Notes: generated from the letters alone by a model not told the origin. A stretch of DNA of 64,000 nt from Chlorogloeopsis fritschii (GCF_043099315.1 NZ_CP170746.1), one strand, 5' to 3'; shown: positions 15,359-24,535, counted from the stretch's first letter. Made by a program: numbers and translations.

Positions 15359-17740
15359 TTAATAGGGCCACTTCCAGTCACGAATTTCCGGCATATCTTC
15401 ACCGTACTTGGCGATGTAGTGTTTGTGCTCAATGAGCTTATCATGGAGCATCTGCTTTACATAAGCTGCTTTATAACCCAACTTTGGTACTCTATCTATC
15501 ACGTCATCTGCTAAATTAAAGCGGTCTAAGTCGTTTCTTACAACCATATCAAAGGGTGTGGTGGTGGTTCCCTCCTCTTTGTAGCCGCGCACGTGCAAGT
15601 TATTGTGGTTAGTACGGCGATAGGTAAGACGATGAATCAACCAGGGATAGCCATGAAAGGCAAAGATAATTGGTTTATCTGTAGTGAAAATACTATCAAA
15701 GTCTTTATCACTTAAACCGTGAGGATGTTCGCTCGGTGGTTGCAATACCATCAAATCGACTACATTTACTACCCTCACTTTCAAATCGGGGAAGTTCTGC
15801 CGCAAAATGTCTACTGCTGCCAAGGTTTCCAAAGTAGGAATATCGCCAGCACAAGCCATGACTACATCGGGTTCGCTACCTTGATCGTTACTTGCCCATT
15901 CCCAAATACCAATACCTTTGGTACAGTGCTTGATTGCTGCGTCCATGCCAAGGTACTGTAAAGCAGGTTGTTTTCCGGCAATGATGACGTTGACATAGTC
16001 ACGACTTCTCAGACAATGGTCGGTTACTGACAACAGGCAATTGGCATCGGGGGGTAGATACACCCGAATCACGCCTGCTTTTTTATTGACAACAATATCA
16101 ATAAAACCCGGATCTTGGTGAGAGAAGCCGTTGTGATCTTGCCGCCAAACGTGGGAAGTGAGCAGATAATTGAGGGAAGCAATTGGTCTGCGCCAGGGAA
16201 TGTCACGGGAAGTATCCAGCCACTTGGCGTGCTGGTTAAACATTGAGTCTACGATGTGGATAAATGCTTCGTAGCAAGAAAAGAAGCCGTGACGACCTGT
16301 AAGGAGGTAGCCTTCTAACCATCCTTGGCAAGTGTTTTCACTGAGAATTTCCATGACTCGTCCATCGACAGACAAGTTTTCGTCTTCAGGGACAGTGTCG
16401 GCTACCCAAGTTCGATTGGTAACTTCAAATACAGCGTCTAAGCGATTGGATTTAGTTTCGTCCGGGCCAACAATCCGAAAATTACGGCTTTCTTGATTTA
16501 GTTTTAATACATCCCGTAGGAAGTTTCCCATTACCTTTGTAGCTTCGGCAACAACCTTACCTGATTCGGGAACATCCACAGCGTAATTTTGAAAGTCGGG
16601 CATTTTCAGATCGCGTAGTAAAATGCCACCATTGGCGTGGGGGTTATCACTCATGCGCCGTTGCCCTTTGGGGGCAAGTTCTGCCAGTTCAGGTTTGAGT
16701 TTGCCGTGCTCATCAAAAAGTTCTTCTGGCTTGTAACTTTTCATCCAATCCTCTAACAGTTTGAGGTGTTCTGGCTTACTTGCTAACTCGCCAAAGGGAA
16801 CTTGGTGCGATCGCCAAAAATCTTCTGTTTTTTTCCCGTCTACTTCCTCTGGGCCTGTCCAGCCTTTAGGGCTTTTCATTATAATCATTGGCCATTGGGG
16901 GCGCTTGCGAAAGCCATGATTGCGGGCTTCTTCTTGAATATCTTTAATTTCTCTGATGATTGTATCTAATGTTGCCCCCATCAATTGGTGCATGGCTTCC
17001 GGATCAGAACCTTCAACGTAATAGGGCTTATAGCCATAACCAACAAACAAACTTTGCAATTCTTCGCGGCTCATCCGTGCTAACACGGTGGGATTGGCGA
17101 TTTTATACCCGTTTAAGTGCAGGATGGGAAGAACTGCACCATCATGCACTGGATTAAGAAACTTGTTGGAATGCCAGCTAGTAGCTAAAGCACCAGTTTC
17201 TGCTTCGCCATCGCCAACAACACAGGCAACAATTAAGTCTGGATTATCAAAGGCAGCGCCATAAGCGTGGGATAACGAATAACCAAGTTCACCGCCTTCA
17301 TGGATAGAACCGGGAACTTCAGGAGTGCAATGGCTGCCGATACCACTGGGGAAAGAGAACTGTTTGAACAGCCGTTTCATCCCTTCTTCGTCTTGGGAGA
17401 CGTTAGGATAGTACTCACTGTACGTGCCTTCCAAGTATGTATTGGCAACTATACCAGGACCGCCATGGCCAGGCCCGGCAATATAAATCATGTTCAGATC
17501 ATCTTTCTTAATGATCCGGTTGAGATGAACGTAGAGAAAGTTGAGTCCCGGAGTTGTTCCCCAATGCCCTAAAAGTCTAGGTTTGATATGTTCTATTTTC
17601 AGTGGCTCTTTCAGCAGGGGGTTGTCGAGGAGATAAATTTGTCCAACCGTTAAATAGTTAGCTGCGCGCCAGTAGGCGTTCATTTTGCGCAATTCTTCAT
17701 CTGATAACGGTTTTGTTTGGGGAGGGCTTGCTAAAGTCAT
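15359..17740 (-). CDS. xfp: Xylulose-5-P/fructose-6-P phosphoketolase
   Basis: 793 residues, normal for the family. A thiamine-diphosphate enzyme that splits xylulose-5-P or fructose-6-P with phosphate to acetyl phosphate plus glyceraldehyde-3-P or erythrose-4-P. Seen: GPGHGGPG near residue 75, GGELGYSLSHAYG, the ThDP/Mg motif VGDGEAETG (about 180), HQDPGF (about 540) and the C-terminal DLDRFNLA...DRVPKLG. I take the ATG at 17740, which has GGAG about 9 nt upstream; a TTG at 17758 would add six residues. Products feed the acetate kinase (9825-11039), gap1 and tal. The 960-bp AT-rich region upstream probably carries its promoter. Confidence 0.95.
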   Translation of the reverse strand: MTLASPPQTKPLSDEELRKMNAYWRAANYLTVGQIYLLDNPLLKEPLKIEHIKPRLLGHWGTTPGLNFLYVHLNRIIKKDDLNMIYIAGPGHGGPGIVANTYLEGTYSEYYPNVSQDEEGMKRLFKQFSFPSGIGSHCTPEVPGSIHEGGELGYSLSHAYGAAFDNPDLIVACVVGDGEAETGALATSWHSNKFLNPVHDGAVLPILHLNGYKIANPTVLARMSREELQSLFVGYGYKPYYVEGSDPEAMHQLMGATLDTIIREIKDIQEEARNHGFRKRPQWPMIIMKSPKGWTGPEEVDGKKTEDFWRSHQVPFGELASKPEHLKLLEDWMKSYKPEELFDEHGKLKPELAELAPKGQRRMSDNPHANGGILLRDLKMPDFQNYAVDVPESGKVVAEATKVMGNFLRDVLKLNQESRNFRIVGPDETKSNRLDAVFEVTNRTWVADTVPEDENLSVDGRVMEILSENTCQGWLEGYLLTGRHGFFSCYEAFIHIVDSMFNQHAKWLDTSRDIPWRRPIASLNYLLTSHVWRQDHNGFSHQDPGFIDIVVNKKAGVIRVYLPPDANCLLSVTDHCLRSRDYVNVIIAGKQPALQYLGMDAAIKHCTKGIGIWEWASNDQGSEPDVVMACAGDIPTLETLAAVDILRQNFPDLKVRVVNVVDLMVLQPPSEHPHGLSDKDFDSIFTTDKPIIFAFHGYPWLIHRLTYRRTNHNNLHVRGYKEEGTTTTPFDMVVRNDLDRFNLADDVIDRVPKLGYKAAYVKQMLHDKLIEHKHYIAKYGEDMPEIRDWKWPY

Positions 17741-18436
17741 ATCCAAACTCCATGACAATAATTCATTTTTATGAAAGTTTATTTACCTTCAGCATGAAGA
17801 TCATCTTACTTGCGAAAAATTTTTCCTGGTATTTACCAGAAGTTGATGTTAGTAGTGGTTAAAGCAAATTAGTTATTTTTTGAAATTCAAAATAAGTATG
17901 TAGAGTGTTTTGAGAACCCTTATGAGAGGCTAGCAAATAAAATATTTACTTACGAGTATTTTTAATAATAATTTTAGCTAATTATCAAAAATTACATTAA
18001 TTCTTATAAAATCTGTAAATATTTTTGATAGTTTAAATATAAAAATATAACTTTGGGTAGAAGTATAATTTCTGCTTATTATAAACATTGATTTACATTC
18101 AAATCAGCCAAATAAGTATCTTCTTGCTAAAGCTGGAGAAATAATCTAGACTTGCTTCTAATATTTGGCTGGGAAAACGGCTTTTTCTTGGCTTCATCTG
18201 ATTCTAAGTTTTTCTTGCGGGCTACAAACTAATCCAACAACTTAAAGAAATAGTTAAAAGCTTCTTTCTCGTCATGAGTATATAATCGAATAATATTTAT
18301 CCAATATTAACTGTTTATAATTTAATTTTTGATTGTAATTAAGACTAAAACTCTCGATAAAATTCAATTTATTTTTCGTCTTTTCTATCCTGGCAACTTG
18401 CATCATTCTCAGCGAGAGCCAGAATGCTTTAATTCT
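17741..18436. other. Very AT-rich gene-free region upstream of xfp
   Basis: About 700 bp with no credible gene. Long A/T-rich stretches (about 17930-18110 and 18290-18370) suggest a curved or regulatory region. No known operator recognised. Confidence 0.5.
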
Positions 18437-18495
18437 CGTTACCAGGTTGAACTTGGTAACGAGGGTGGTGGGCTGCCGCCTCCGGGCTGTTGCAT
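18437..18495. repeat. Repeat with CGTTACCAGGTTGAACTTGGTAACG palindrome
   Basis: A palindrome followed by GAGGGTGGTGGGCTGCCGCCTCCGGGC. The palindrome matches the one at about 7908-7931 in island 2 apart from two bases, and the GC-rich tail resembles the other islands. Confidence 0.6.
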
Positions 18496-18550
18496 AAGCG
18501 TGAAAAATATCAGTATCAATTAATTAAGTCAACATAAATACACTAAAAAC

Positions 18551-18583
18551 AGATCCCCGACTTCTTAAAGAAGTCGGGGATCT
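18551..18583 (-). terminator. Hairpin downstream of rimM
   Basis: AGATCCCCGACTTCTT-AAAGAAGTCGGGGATCT is a perfect long stem; on the minus strand GTTTTTAG follows. It lies about 120 bp beyond the rimM stop and shares the CCCCGACTT stem with three other hairpins of the window. Confidence 0.75.
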
Positions 18584-18701
18584 AGAGCGCATTTTACATA
18601 CAACTGTGGGTAAATAGTAGCACTCTTAAACGCACTAGGTAGCCGCCTTCTCTTAGAGTAAGAGTGCAGAGATTTGAGATAGAGAAATTCGTTAGGAATT
18701 A

Positions 18702-19370
18702 TTAACTATTAATTTCCAACAAACCGTCAGGAGGAGTAATTTCAATACGACCAGTTTCTAAATCAACCACTGGGGCGATCGCTTTCACAAATGGAATCAA
18801 AACAGTCTTGGATTTTTTGATTTTCTCCCCTTCCTCTTTTTGATGCAACTCGACTTCCAACAAATCATTGCCAGCAGACAGAACATCTATCACCTTGCCA
18901 ATCAATTGCCCAGTTTCCTGCATAAAAACTGGCAAACCAATTAAATCGAGAATATGATATTCATCTTCTGCTAACTGGGGGCGATCGCTTTGGGGCACTA
19001 ACAACTTACAACCGCGCAATTCTTCTGCTTGATTACGATTTTCCACACCAGCTAAGGTGATGACGTACAAGTTTTTGCCTTCGATGTAACGCCCTGCCAG
19101 TAATTCTATCGGTTGTGGTTCAGTCTGCCCAGGATGCAACAACCAACGTTTACCTGGCACCTCAAATCTTTCTGGAAAATCCGAGTCTGGGTAAACTCGC
19201 AGTTCCCCACGCAAGCCTTGAGCTGCAACAATAGTGCCGATTTCTAACCAACTATCTAATTTGGAAGATGGGGAGGTGGGGAGATGGGGAGATGGGGAAA
19301 GGAGTTGTTTATTTTTACCCTTGTTCCTTTGCTTTCCCTGCTTCTGTTGCTTCCCTGTCTCCTGATTCAT
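18702..19370 (-). CDS. rimM: Ribosome maturation factor RimM, with repeat-derived N-terminal extension
   Basis: 222 residues. RimM helps 30S head assembly by binding S19 and 16S rRNA. The RimM N-domain starts at WLEIGTIVAAQGLRGELRVYP (about residue 41) and the PRC-barrel at DEYHILDLIGLPVF (about 140); IPFVKAIAPVVDL is the usual C-terminal motif. The first 40 residues are low complexity (rich in K, Q, G, then SPSPHLPTSPSS) and are encoded by the GGGGAGATGGGGAGAT short-repeat array at about 19264-19303. No internal start exists before the conserved domain, so the array appears to have invaded the 5' coding end. Downstream neighbour on the other side: avtA. Confidence 0.92.
   Translation of the reverse strand: MNQETGKQQKQGKQRNKGKNKQLLSPSPHLPTSPSSKLDSWLEIGTIVAAQGLRGELRVYPDSDFPERFEVPGKRWLLHPGQTEPQPIELLAGRYIEGKNLYVITLAGVENRNQAEELRGCKLLVPQSDRPQLAEDEYHILDLIGLPVFMQETGQLIGKVIDVLSAGNDLLEVELHQKEEGEKIKKSKTVLIPFVKAIAPVVDLETGRIEITPPDGLLEINS
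19264..19303. repeat. Short tandem repeat inside the rimM 5' coding end
   Basis: Units of GGGGAGAT/GGGGAGGT, seen as GATGGGGAGGTGGGGAGATG and onward. In frame, they encode the SPSPHLPTSP stretch of RimM. Confidence 0.75.
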
Positions 19371-19413
19371 CTCCTTCTGCCTCCTGCCATCTGCCTACTG
19401 CCTTGCCTAGAGC

Positions 19414-20697
19414 TTAAACACTCACAGATGCACGCTGATAAACTTCTTCTGCCACCTTTGCCAAACGTTGCATTGCAGTTGCGATTTCCTCGTCAGTACC
19501 AGTGAGGCTTATCCGCAAACATTGCTGCTTGTGCTGCCACTCTTCCTGCAAACCTGGGAAGAAGGTGCTACCGGGTACAACAATCACACCCACTTGCTTG
19601 AGTTGTTGGTAAAATTCCCAGTCAGTGATTGGTAAATCTTGCAACCACAACCAAGCGAAAATGGCTCCTTCACCGCGATGCAAAAACCAAGGTAAATCTT
19701 TAGGCATGGTTGCATCTAAAGTACTTTCTAAAATTGTGAATTTATTTTGGTAGAAAGAACGAATCACGGTTTTGGAAATTTCTACCAAGGCACCAGAGTT
19801 AATAGCACGGGCAGCGATCGCTTGTCCGTAGCGTGATGGGTGAATGCACAAATTTGTTTGGAAGCACTCCAGCACGTGAATCAGATTTTCATCACCAATG
19901 GCAATACCGATGCGTTCTCCTGGTAATCCTACCTTCGATAGACTCATACAGTGAATAATATTGCCACCAAACACAGGCATCATTTCGGTAAAATTTAATG
20001 CCGGGAAAGGAGGCGCGTAGGCGGAGTCAACTAATACTGGCACATCATAAGGTGCAGCTAGGGCAGCGATTTTTTTCACTTCCTCATCGCTTAAGACATT
20101 ACCCGTAGGATTGCTGGGGCGAGATAAAATTACACAACCCGTACTTTCTGTAATCGATAATTGGCTAAAGTCAGGACGATATTTGAATCTATGGGCAGTC
20201 GCGTCAATATCTAGAGTTGGTTTATAAGCAATTAAAGCTTCTGGAAATAAACAAACTCCACCGTAACCAGTGTAATCTGGGCTGAGAGGCAAAACAATTT
20301 GTTTGAGTTCACCGCTGTTAGTGTAACCACCAAAAGCATTGGCGGCATAAAAATAGAGGCTTTGGCTACCAGGGGTAACCAAGATATTGCGATCGCTTAA
20401 GTTTAAACCGTAGCGCTTGTTAAAATCATCGGCGATCGCTTCAATTAATGGTGCATAGCCTTGACTGGAACCGTAGCGGCAAACGACTTCACCGTATTCT
20501 GAGCTAGCTAGTAACTCTGCCGTACAATCTCGCCATAACTGTTCTACTTCAGGCAATATCAACGGATTACCAGCACTCAAATTAATAAATTGCTGCCCTG
20601 CACCCGCTCGCAATGTTTCGATAATATCTTTCATAATCGCTCTGACGCCCGTTAAGTTAGACATTTGAGCGCCAATTTTAGTCAGGGCAGGATTCAT
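19414..20697 (-). CDS. avtA: Valine-pyruvate aminotransferase-like protein
   Basis: 427 residues, PLP-dependent fold-type I aminotransferase. The PLP Lys is in HCMSLSKVGLPGERIG (about residue 253). Other signs are SAGNPLILPEVE near residue 40, the cofactor-binding segment TPGSQSLYFYAANAF, and SRPSNPTGNVLS with the conserved Asn. The N-terminus and AGNPLILPEV segment fit AvtA, which transfers the amino group between alanine and 2-oxoisovalerate; substrate choice is inferred from family likeness. The start is the ATG at 20697. rimM follows 43 bp after its stop on the same strand, separated by short repeats. Confidence 0.85.
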   Translation of the reverse strand: MNPALTKIGAQMSNLTGVRAIMKDIIETLRAGAGQQFINLSAGNPLILPEVEQLWRDCTAELLASSEYGEVVCRYGSSQGYAPLIEAIADDFNKRYGLNLSDRNILVTPGSQSLYFYAANAFGGYTNSGELKQIVLPLSPDYTGYGGVCLFPEALIAYKPTLDIDATAHRFKYRPDFSQLSITESTGCVILSRPSNPTGNVLSDEEVKKIAALAAPYDVPVLVDSAYAPPFPALNFTEMMPVFGGNIIHCMSLSKVGLPGERIGIAIGDENLIHVLECFQTNLCIHPSRYGQAIAARAINSGALVEISKTVIRSFYQNKFTILESTLDATMPKDLPWFLHRGEGAIFAWLWLQDLPITDWEFYQQLKQVGVIVVPGSTFFPGLQEEWQHKQQCLRISLTGTDEEIATAMQRLAKVAEEVYQRASVSV

Positions 20698-20817
20698 AAG
20701 CTATGCACAATACGAGCAATCGAATAGTCTATTAATTATAGAAGAATTTCCATCTTTTCACTTAGCAATAAGGCAGAGGGGCAGAGTGGAAGATTGAAAA
20801 ACTGGAACTTCGAGATT

Positions 20818-20964
20818 AGAAGCTCAACTTCCACCTTCAGAAGCTCAACTTCCACCTTCAGAAGCTCAAACTTCACCTTCAAAAGCTCAAACTTCACCTT
20901 CAGAAGCTCAACTTCCACCTTCAAAAGCTCAACTTTCACCTTCAGAAGCTCAAACTTCACCTTC
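20818..20964. repeat. 21-bp minisatellite, seven units
   Basis: Seven head-to-tail 21-bp units, consensus AGAAGCTCAACTTCCACCTTC, with a variant unit carrying CAAACTTCAC. Because 21 is divisible by three, frames stay open on both strands with 7-residue periodicity, but neither has start signals or a sensible product. It lies upstream of avtA. Confidence 0.9.
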
Positions 20965-21094
20965 AAAGGGACTTCCAATTAAAAAAATGTCGAATTTGTG
21001 ATACATCAAAAACTACATAATTGGATAATTTATTTTTTGTTACTCTTAAAAGCTCAATCCCCGTGTCTCCCTATCCCCTTGTCCCTTATTCTAA

Positions 21095-21175
21095 TTTCCT
21101 TCTGCCTCTCCGCAGTCGCCTCAACGGAGGGGAACCTCCGCACGGCGCTGCTCTCTGCCGTCTGCCTTATTTCCC
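21095..21175. repeat. GC-rich repeat island 3
   Basis: CTTCTGCCTCTCCGCAGTCGCC followed by CAACGGAGGGGAACCTCCGC and CGGCGCTGCTCTCTGC. The latter block (21123-21160) is identical to part of island 2. The flanks 20965-21094 and 21176-21284 hold nothing else but the adhC leader. Confidence 0.65.
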
Positions 21176-21284
21176 ATCTTCGCTTTTAGCTTTATTTGCT
21201 AAAAAGTTACAAACAAGTCCACAATCAATAGCCTGCAATAAACTCAGATTAGCTGACTAAGCAAGCTAAACAGGAGACTTGACA

Positions 21285-22397
21285 GTGGAAGTTAAAGCAG
21301 CAGTAGCCTACGAACCAGGTAAACCATTGACTATTGAAAGCGTACAATTAGAAGGGCCAAAAGCTGGGGAAGTGCTGGTTGAAATTAAAGCCAGCGGAGT
21401 TTGCCATACGGATGCTTACACTCTTTCTGGTAAAGATCCAGAAGGTTTATTTCCAGCAATTTTAGGACACGAAGGTGCTGGTGTTGTAGTTGAGGTGGGG
21501 CAAGGTGTCACCAGTGTTAAACCTGGGGATCATGTGATTCCCCTGTATACTCCCGAATGTCGTCAGTGTGAATATTGTCTGAGCTTTAAAACTAATCTTT
21601 GCCAAGCTATCCGTGCTACTCAAGGGCGCGGTGTCATGCCCGATGGCACGAGTCGCTTTTCCATTGATGGCAAAAAGATTCTTCATTATATGGGAACTTC
21701 TACTTTTGCAAACTACACGGTACTGCCGGAAATTGCCGTCGCCAAAATTCGCGAAGATGCCCCTTTTGATAAAGTTTGTTACATTGGCTGCGGCGTAACA
21801 ACGGGTATTGGTGCAGTCATAAATACAGCAAAAGTAGAACCGGAAGCAAATGTAGTAGTTTTTGGTTTGGGTGGCATCGGTTTGAATGTCATTCAAGGAG
21901 CGCGGATGGTAGGAGCAAATATGATTGTTGGGGTAGATATCAATCCTAAAAAACGCGCTTTAGCAGAAAAATTTGGCATGACGCACTTTGTTAACCCCAA
22001 AGAAGTTGAAGGCGATTTAGTTGCTTATTTAGTGGAGTTAACCAAAGGCGGTGCTGACTATAGTTTTGAATGCATTGGTAATGTCAAAATTATGCGCCAA
22101 GCCTTGGAATGCTGTCATAAAGGTTGGGGTGTGAGTGTGATTATTGGTGTTGCTGGAGCAGGCGAGGAAATTAGCACCCGTCCTTTTCAGCTTGTCACTG
22201 GGCGCGTTTGGAAAGGTTCGGCGTTTGGTGGTGCAAGGGGACGAACAGATGTACCGAAAATTGTTGATTGGTACATGGAAGGCAAGATTAACATTGACGA
22301 TATGATTACCCATGTGATGCCGATTGAGCAGATTAATGATGCTTTTGATTTAATGCACAAGGGTGAATCGATTCGCAGTGTGGTGACGTTTAATTAA
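21285..22397 (+). CDS. adhC: S-(hydroxymethyl)glutathione dehydrogenase (class III alcohol dehydrogenase)
   Basis: 370 residues. It oxidises the glutathione-formaldehyde adduct (and reduces S-nitrosoglutathione), NAD+-dependent. Catalytic zinc ligands lie in SGVCHTDAY and LGHEGAG and the later GCGVTTG Cys; structural zinc Cys residues lie in PECRQCEYCLSFKTNLC. The Rossmann motif is FGLGGIGLNVIQG. I chose the GTG at 21285: CAGGAG at 21271 is then about 8 nt away, and family proteins begin MEVKAAVA; the TTG at 21279 is too close to it. No S-formylglutathione hydrolase gene follows; a GFA-family gene linked by name to formaldehyde is at 46430. Confidence 0.92.
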   Translation: MEVKAAVAYEPGKPLTIESVQLEGPKAGEVLVEIKASGVCHTDAYTLSGKDPEGLFPAILGHEGAGVVVEVGQGVTSVKPGDHVIPLYTPECRQCEYCLSFKTNLCQAIRATQGRGVMPDGTSRFSIDGKKILHYMGTSTFANYTVLPEIAVAKIREDAPFDKVCYIGCGVTTGIGAVINTAKVEPEANVVVFGLGGIGLNVIQGARMVGANMIVGVDINPKKRALAEKFGMTHFVNPKEVEGDLVAYLVELTKGGADYSFECIGNVKIMRQALECCHKGWGVSVIIGVAGAGEEISTRPFQLVTGRVWKGSAFGGARGRTDVPKIVDWYMEGKINIDDMITHVMPIEQINDAFDLMHKGESIRSVVTFN

Positions 22398-22510
22398 GTT
22401 GGTATCAAGAAAGAGATTTTCTGTGGAGGCTGGTAGTAAATAATCAACCACTAACTACTGTATAGGAGGGTTTAAAAGATAAATTACGTCTGATGTGAAT
22501 TAAAATAACA

Positions 22511-22616
22511 AGCAAAAATCATATTTTAGAAATCGACCACAGATAAACACAGATGCACACGGATAATTTATCTGTGTTTATCTGTGTCCATCTGTGGTCG
22601 TTATCGCCTAAAAATT
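22511..22616. repeat. Palindromic intergenic element, copy A (core 22534-22600)
   Basis: AGCAAAAATCATATTTTAGAAATCG, then the long palindrome CCACAGATAAACACAGAT...ATCTGTGGTCG, then TTATC.CCTAAAAATT. The flanks as well as the core match copy B at 61309-61414. On either side, the spacer 22398-22733 also carries the repeat pair ACTACTGTATAGGAGGGTTT / ACTACTGTACGGGCGGGTTT. Confidence 0.8.
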
Positions 22617-22733
22617 GGATACGGCAAGATTATCAGCAAAACCCACCGTTACCAACTACTGTACGGGCGGGTTTAAAAGAGAAATTGTCGATTTAACCGA
22701 AAAATAATCAATAAAACCCGCCCCTACTAACTC

Positions 22734-24233
22734 CTAACGATTTAACGCCGCTTCACCACGCTGATACAACTCTCGTGCATAATCAGTCCAAGTTCCTTGT
22801 CCCCAGTAGCGAAAACAACTAGTTTGCAACAATAAGTTATATAGCAAAGCTTCTTGGTAGTCAGGGCTTTGCGTTACTGAAGAATCTTGTTGCACCAAAG
22901 AGTCGTATTTTTTGTGAAACAGAACGCTAAGTTTTTTCATCGGATCTAAGACATTTTCATAGCCTTGCACCCAACTTAAATGATTTGTCCAAGAAGCACC
23001 ATCCATATGAAATTGATAGTCGCTTGCTTTTAAATCAGCGATCGCTTTTTCTACAGCTTCTGGTGTAGCATGATCCGGATCGACTCGTTGCCAAATTTTG
23101 TGTTGAGAAATGGCTTGACACGTCGGATAATCTTCAGAATTAACACCAGCTGCTTCAATTAGTTCTAAATATTCTGTACCATTCAGTGCTACTACACCTG
23201 CATAATTGCCACCGCGATCGCGGATTTCGTGATACACCCGAAATAAATCGCGGGGATATTCATTCATCATCACGCCCCCATTTTCCCCATCGGCAATTTG
23301 GGTAACTAACGAAGGAACAGCCACATTACCAATTTGCTGCTTTCCTCTACCCTTTGCTTCAAAATAGGGTTGCATCTGCGCCACTAATTTTGTATCTGAA
23401 CCCTGAGTTTTAATTAATGCTGTGATGCTGATAGTTTCACCGTGAGAATTGCGGGCAAGCAAACGGTTAGGAAGATATTTATCTTCGTGGCGTAAAGCAG
23501 AACCGTCGAGACGTTCAACAGAATGTTCTTGCACCATCAACCAGCGATAGCCACATTCTTTTAACGCTTTGATGTATTCAAATAAGCTATCGGGGTGATT
23601 GGGTAGGTGCATTTCTGGAGGAGAAAAGCCCTTGACGCGCTTGAGGGCATCGTAACCAAACATCGCTGCAAAATAATGTTGCCACGCTTGAATATGCAGT
23701 TTTAGATCGGGAATGGGAGTAGAAGGAACAACTGCATGGCTCCACATCGTTCCCAACCATTCCACATAAGGCTGATATTGGGGATCGCAGGTGATGCGCT
23801 TGAGATTGTTGAAGATATCATCCCTTCCCATTTGGCATAATCCCCAGAGTAAATTGCCCGAATAGTCGAGCATAATTCGAGGATTGCAACCTTGGGAAAT
23901 CAATTCGGGAATAAATTCTCCCATGCGGCTGTAACACCAGGCAAAGGTTCCGGCGTTGTGGTTATCCCCTTCATGGGGATGTTCAAACATATACTGGAGA
24001 TTACTGATGAGTTGACCGTTTGCACCTGCGGGAATAGTGGGTTGATGCATATGTAGAGCGCAAGCAAATCCCGCCGTGATGTTTTCCAAACGCAGATTAG
24101 TAGTAGTCAAAAATACTGGATTATTCTGTTGAACCACTGACTGAATTTCTGCTTCCCAACCACAAATATTAGGCAATCCCGATCTTGATTCCGTTAATAC
24201 AGGTAAGTTGGGTGATGATGCTGTTGCAGTCAT
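22734..24233 (-). CDS. Glycoside hydrolase family 57 protein
   Basis: 499 residues, cytoplasmic. GH57 features: the N-terminal strand with FACALHMHQPTIPAG (conserved HxHQP, residue about 61-65), FSPPEMHLP (candidate nucleophile Glu region, about 207-215), and GENGGVMMNEYPRDL with a possible acid/base region (about 313-327). GH57 enzymes act on alpha-glucans (amylase, 4-alpha-glucanotransferase, branching enzyme); length and motif spacing do not let me choose. Glycogen synthase (27131) is 3 kb away, which fits storage-glucan metabolism. Start is the ATG at 24233. Confidence 0.8.
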   Translation of the reverse strand: MTATASSPNLPVLTESRSGLPNICGWEAEIQSVVQQNNPVFLTTTNLRLENITAGFACALHMHQPTIPAGANGQLISNLQYMFEHPHEGDNHNAGTFAWCYSRMGEFIPELISQGCNPRIMLDYSGNLLWGLCQMGRDDIFNNLKRITCDPQYQPYVEWLGTMWSHAVVPSTPIPDLKLHIQAWQHYFAAMFGYDALKRVKGFSPPEMHLPNHPDSLFEYIKALKECGYRWLMVQEHSVERLDGSALRHEDKYLPNRLLARNSHGETISITALIKTQGSDTKLVAQMQPYFEAKGRGKQQIGNVAVPSLVTQIADGENGGVMMNEYPRDLFRVYHEIRDRGGNYAGVVALNGTEYLELIEAAGVNSEDYPTCQAISQHKIWQRVDPDHATPEAVEKAIADLKASDYQFHMDGASWTNHLSWVQGYENVLDPMKKLSVLFHKKYDSLVQQDSSVTQSPDYQEALLYNLLLQTSCFRYWGQGTWTDYARELYQRGEAALNR

Positions 24234-24334
24234 GAAAATTCCCTGTGAGCGATCGCCTTCATTTTGACTTAATTAGTGCGATCGTCCAGAGCGAGCGCAA
24301 GAATTATTAATTATGCTATTGCAACTTACAAAGC

Positions 24335-24436
24335 TTATTGAAAGAAAAAACCAGCAATCAAAAGCGGCACGAGCAGTAGAACAGACACAATTAACAGAAG
24401 AGTTCCCGGATCGATTTTAATTTCTGGATCGCGCAT
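24335..24436 (-). CDS. Putative 33-aa single-helix membrane protein
   Basis: Too short for ordinary gene finders. The frame begins at the ATG at 24436: a charged N-terminus MRDPEIKIDPGT, then about 20 hydrophobic residues (LLLIVSVLLLVPLLIAGFF) ending FFFQ. This layout (short acidic/basic head, one helix) is typical of small thylakoid or plasma-membrane subunits, but it matches no photosystem or cytochrome subunit that I remember. The ribosome binding site is weak. It sits between the GH57 gene and the Spx-like gene. Confidence 0.45.
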   Translation of the reverse strand: MRDPEIKIDPGTLLLIVSVLLLVPLLIAGFFFQ

Positions 24437-24535
24437 TTTCTCAGAAAATAGGTTACAGGTTACACAAGAGGAGTGGGGGAGGGGAAGAAGTATTTATAAT
24501 ATTACTCCTGTCCCCTGTCCTCTATCCCCTATACT

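Noticed and set aside
17794..17862. 22-codon frame upstream of xfp
   Set aside because: Too short and without ribosome binding site; nothing to set it apart from chance.
20736..20982. 80-codon minus and 62-codon plus frames over the 21-bp minisatellite; also possible CRISPR
   Set aside because: Heptad products have no start signal. Units are contiguous with no spacers, so it is not a CRISPR array.
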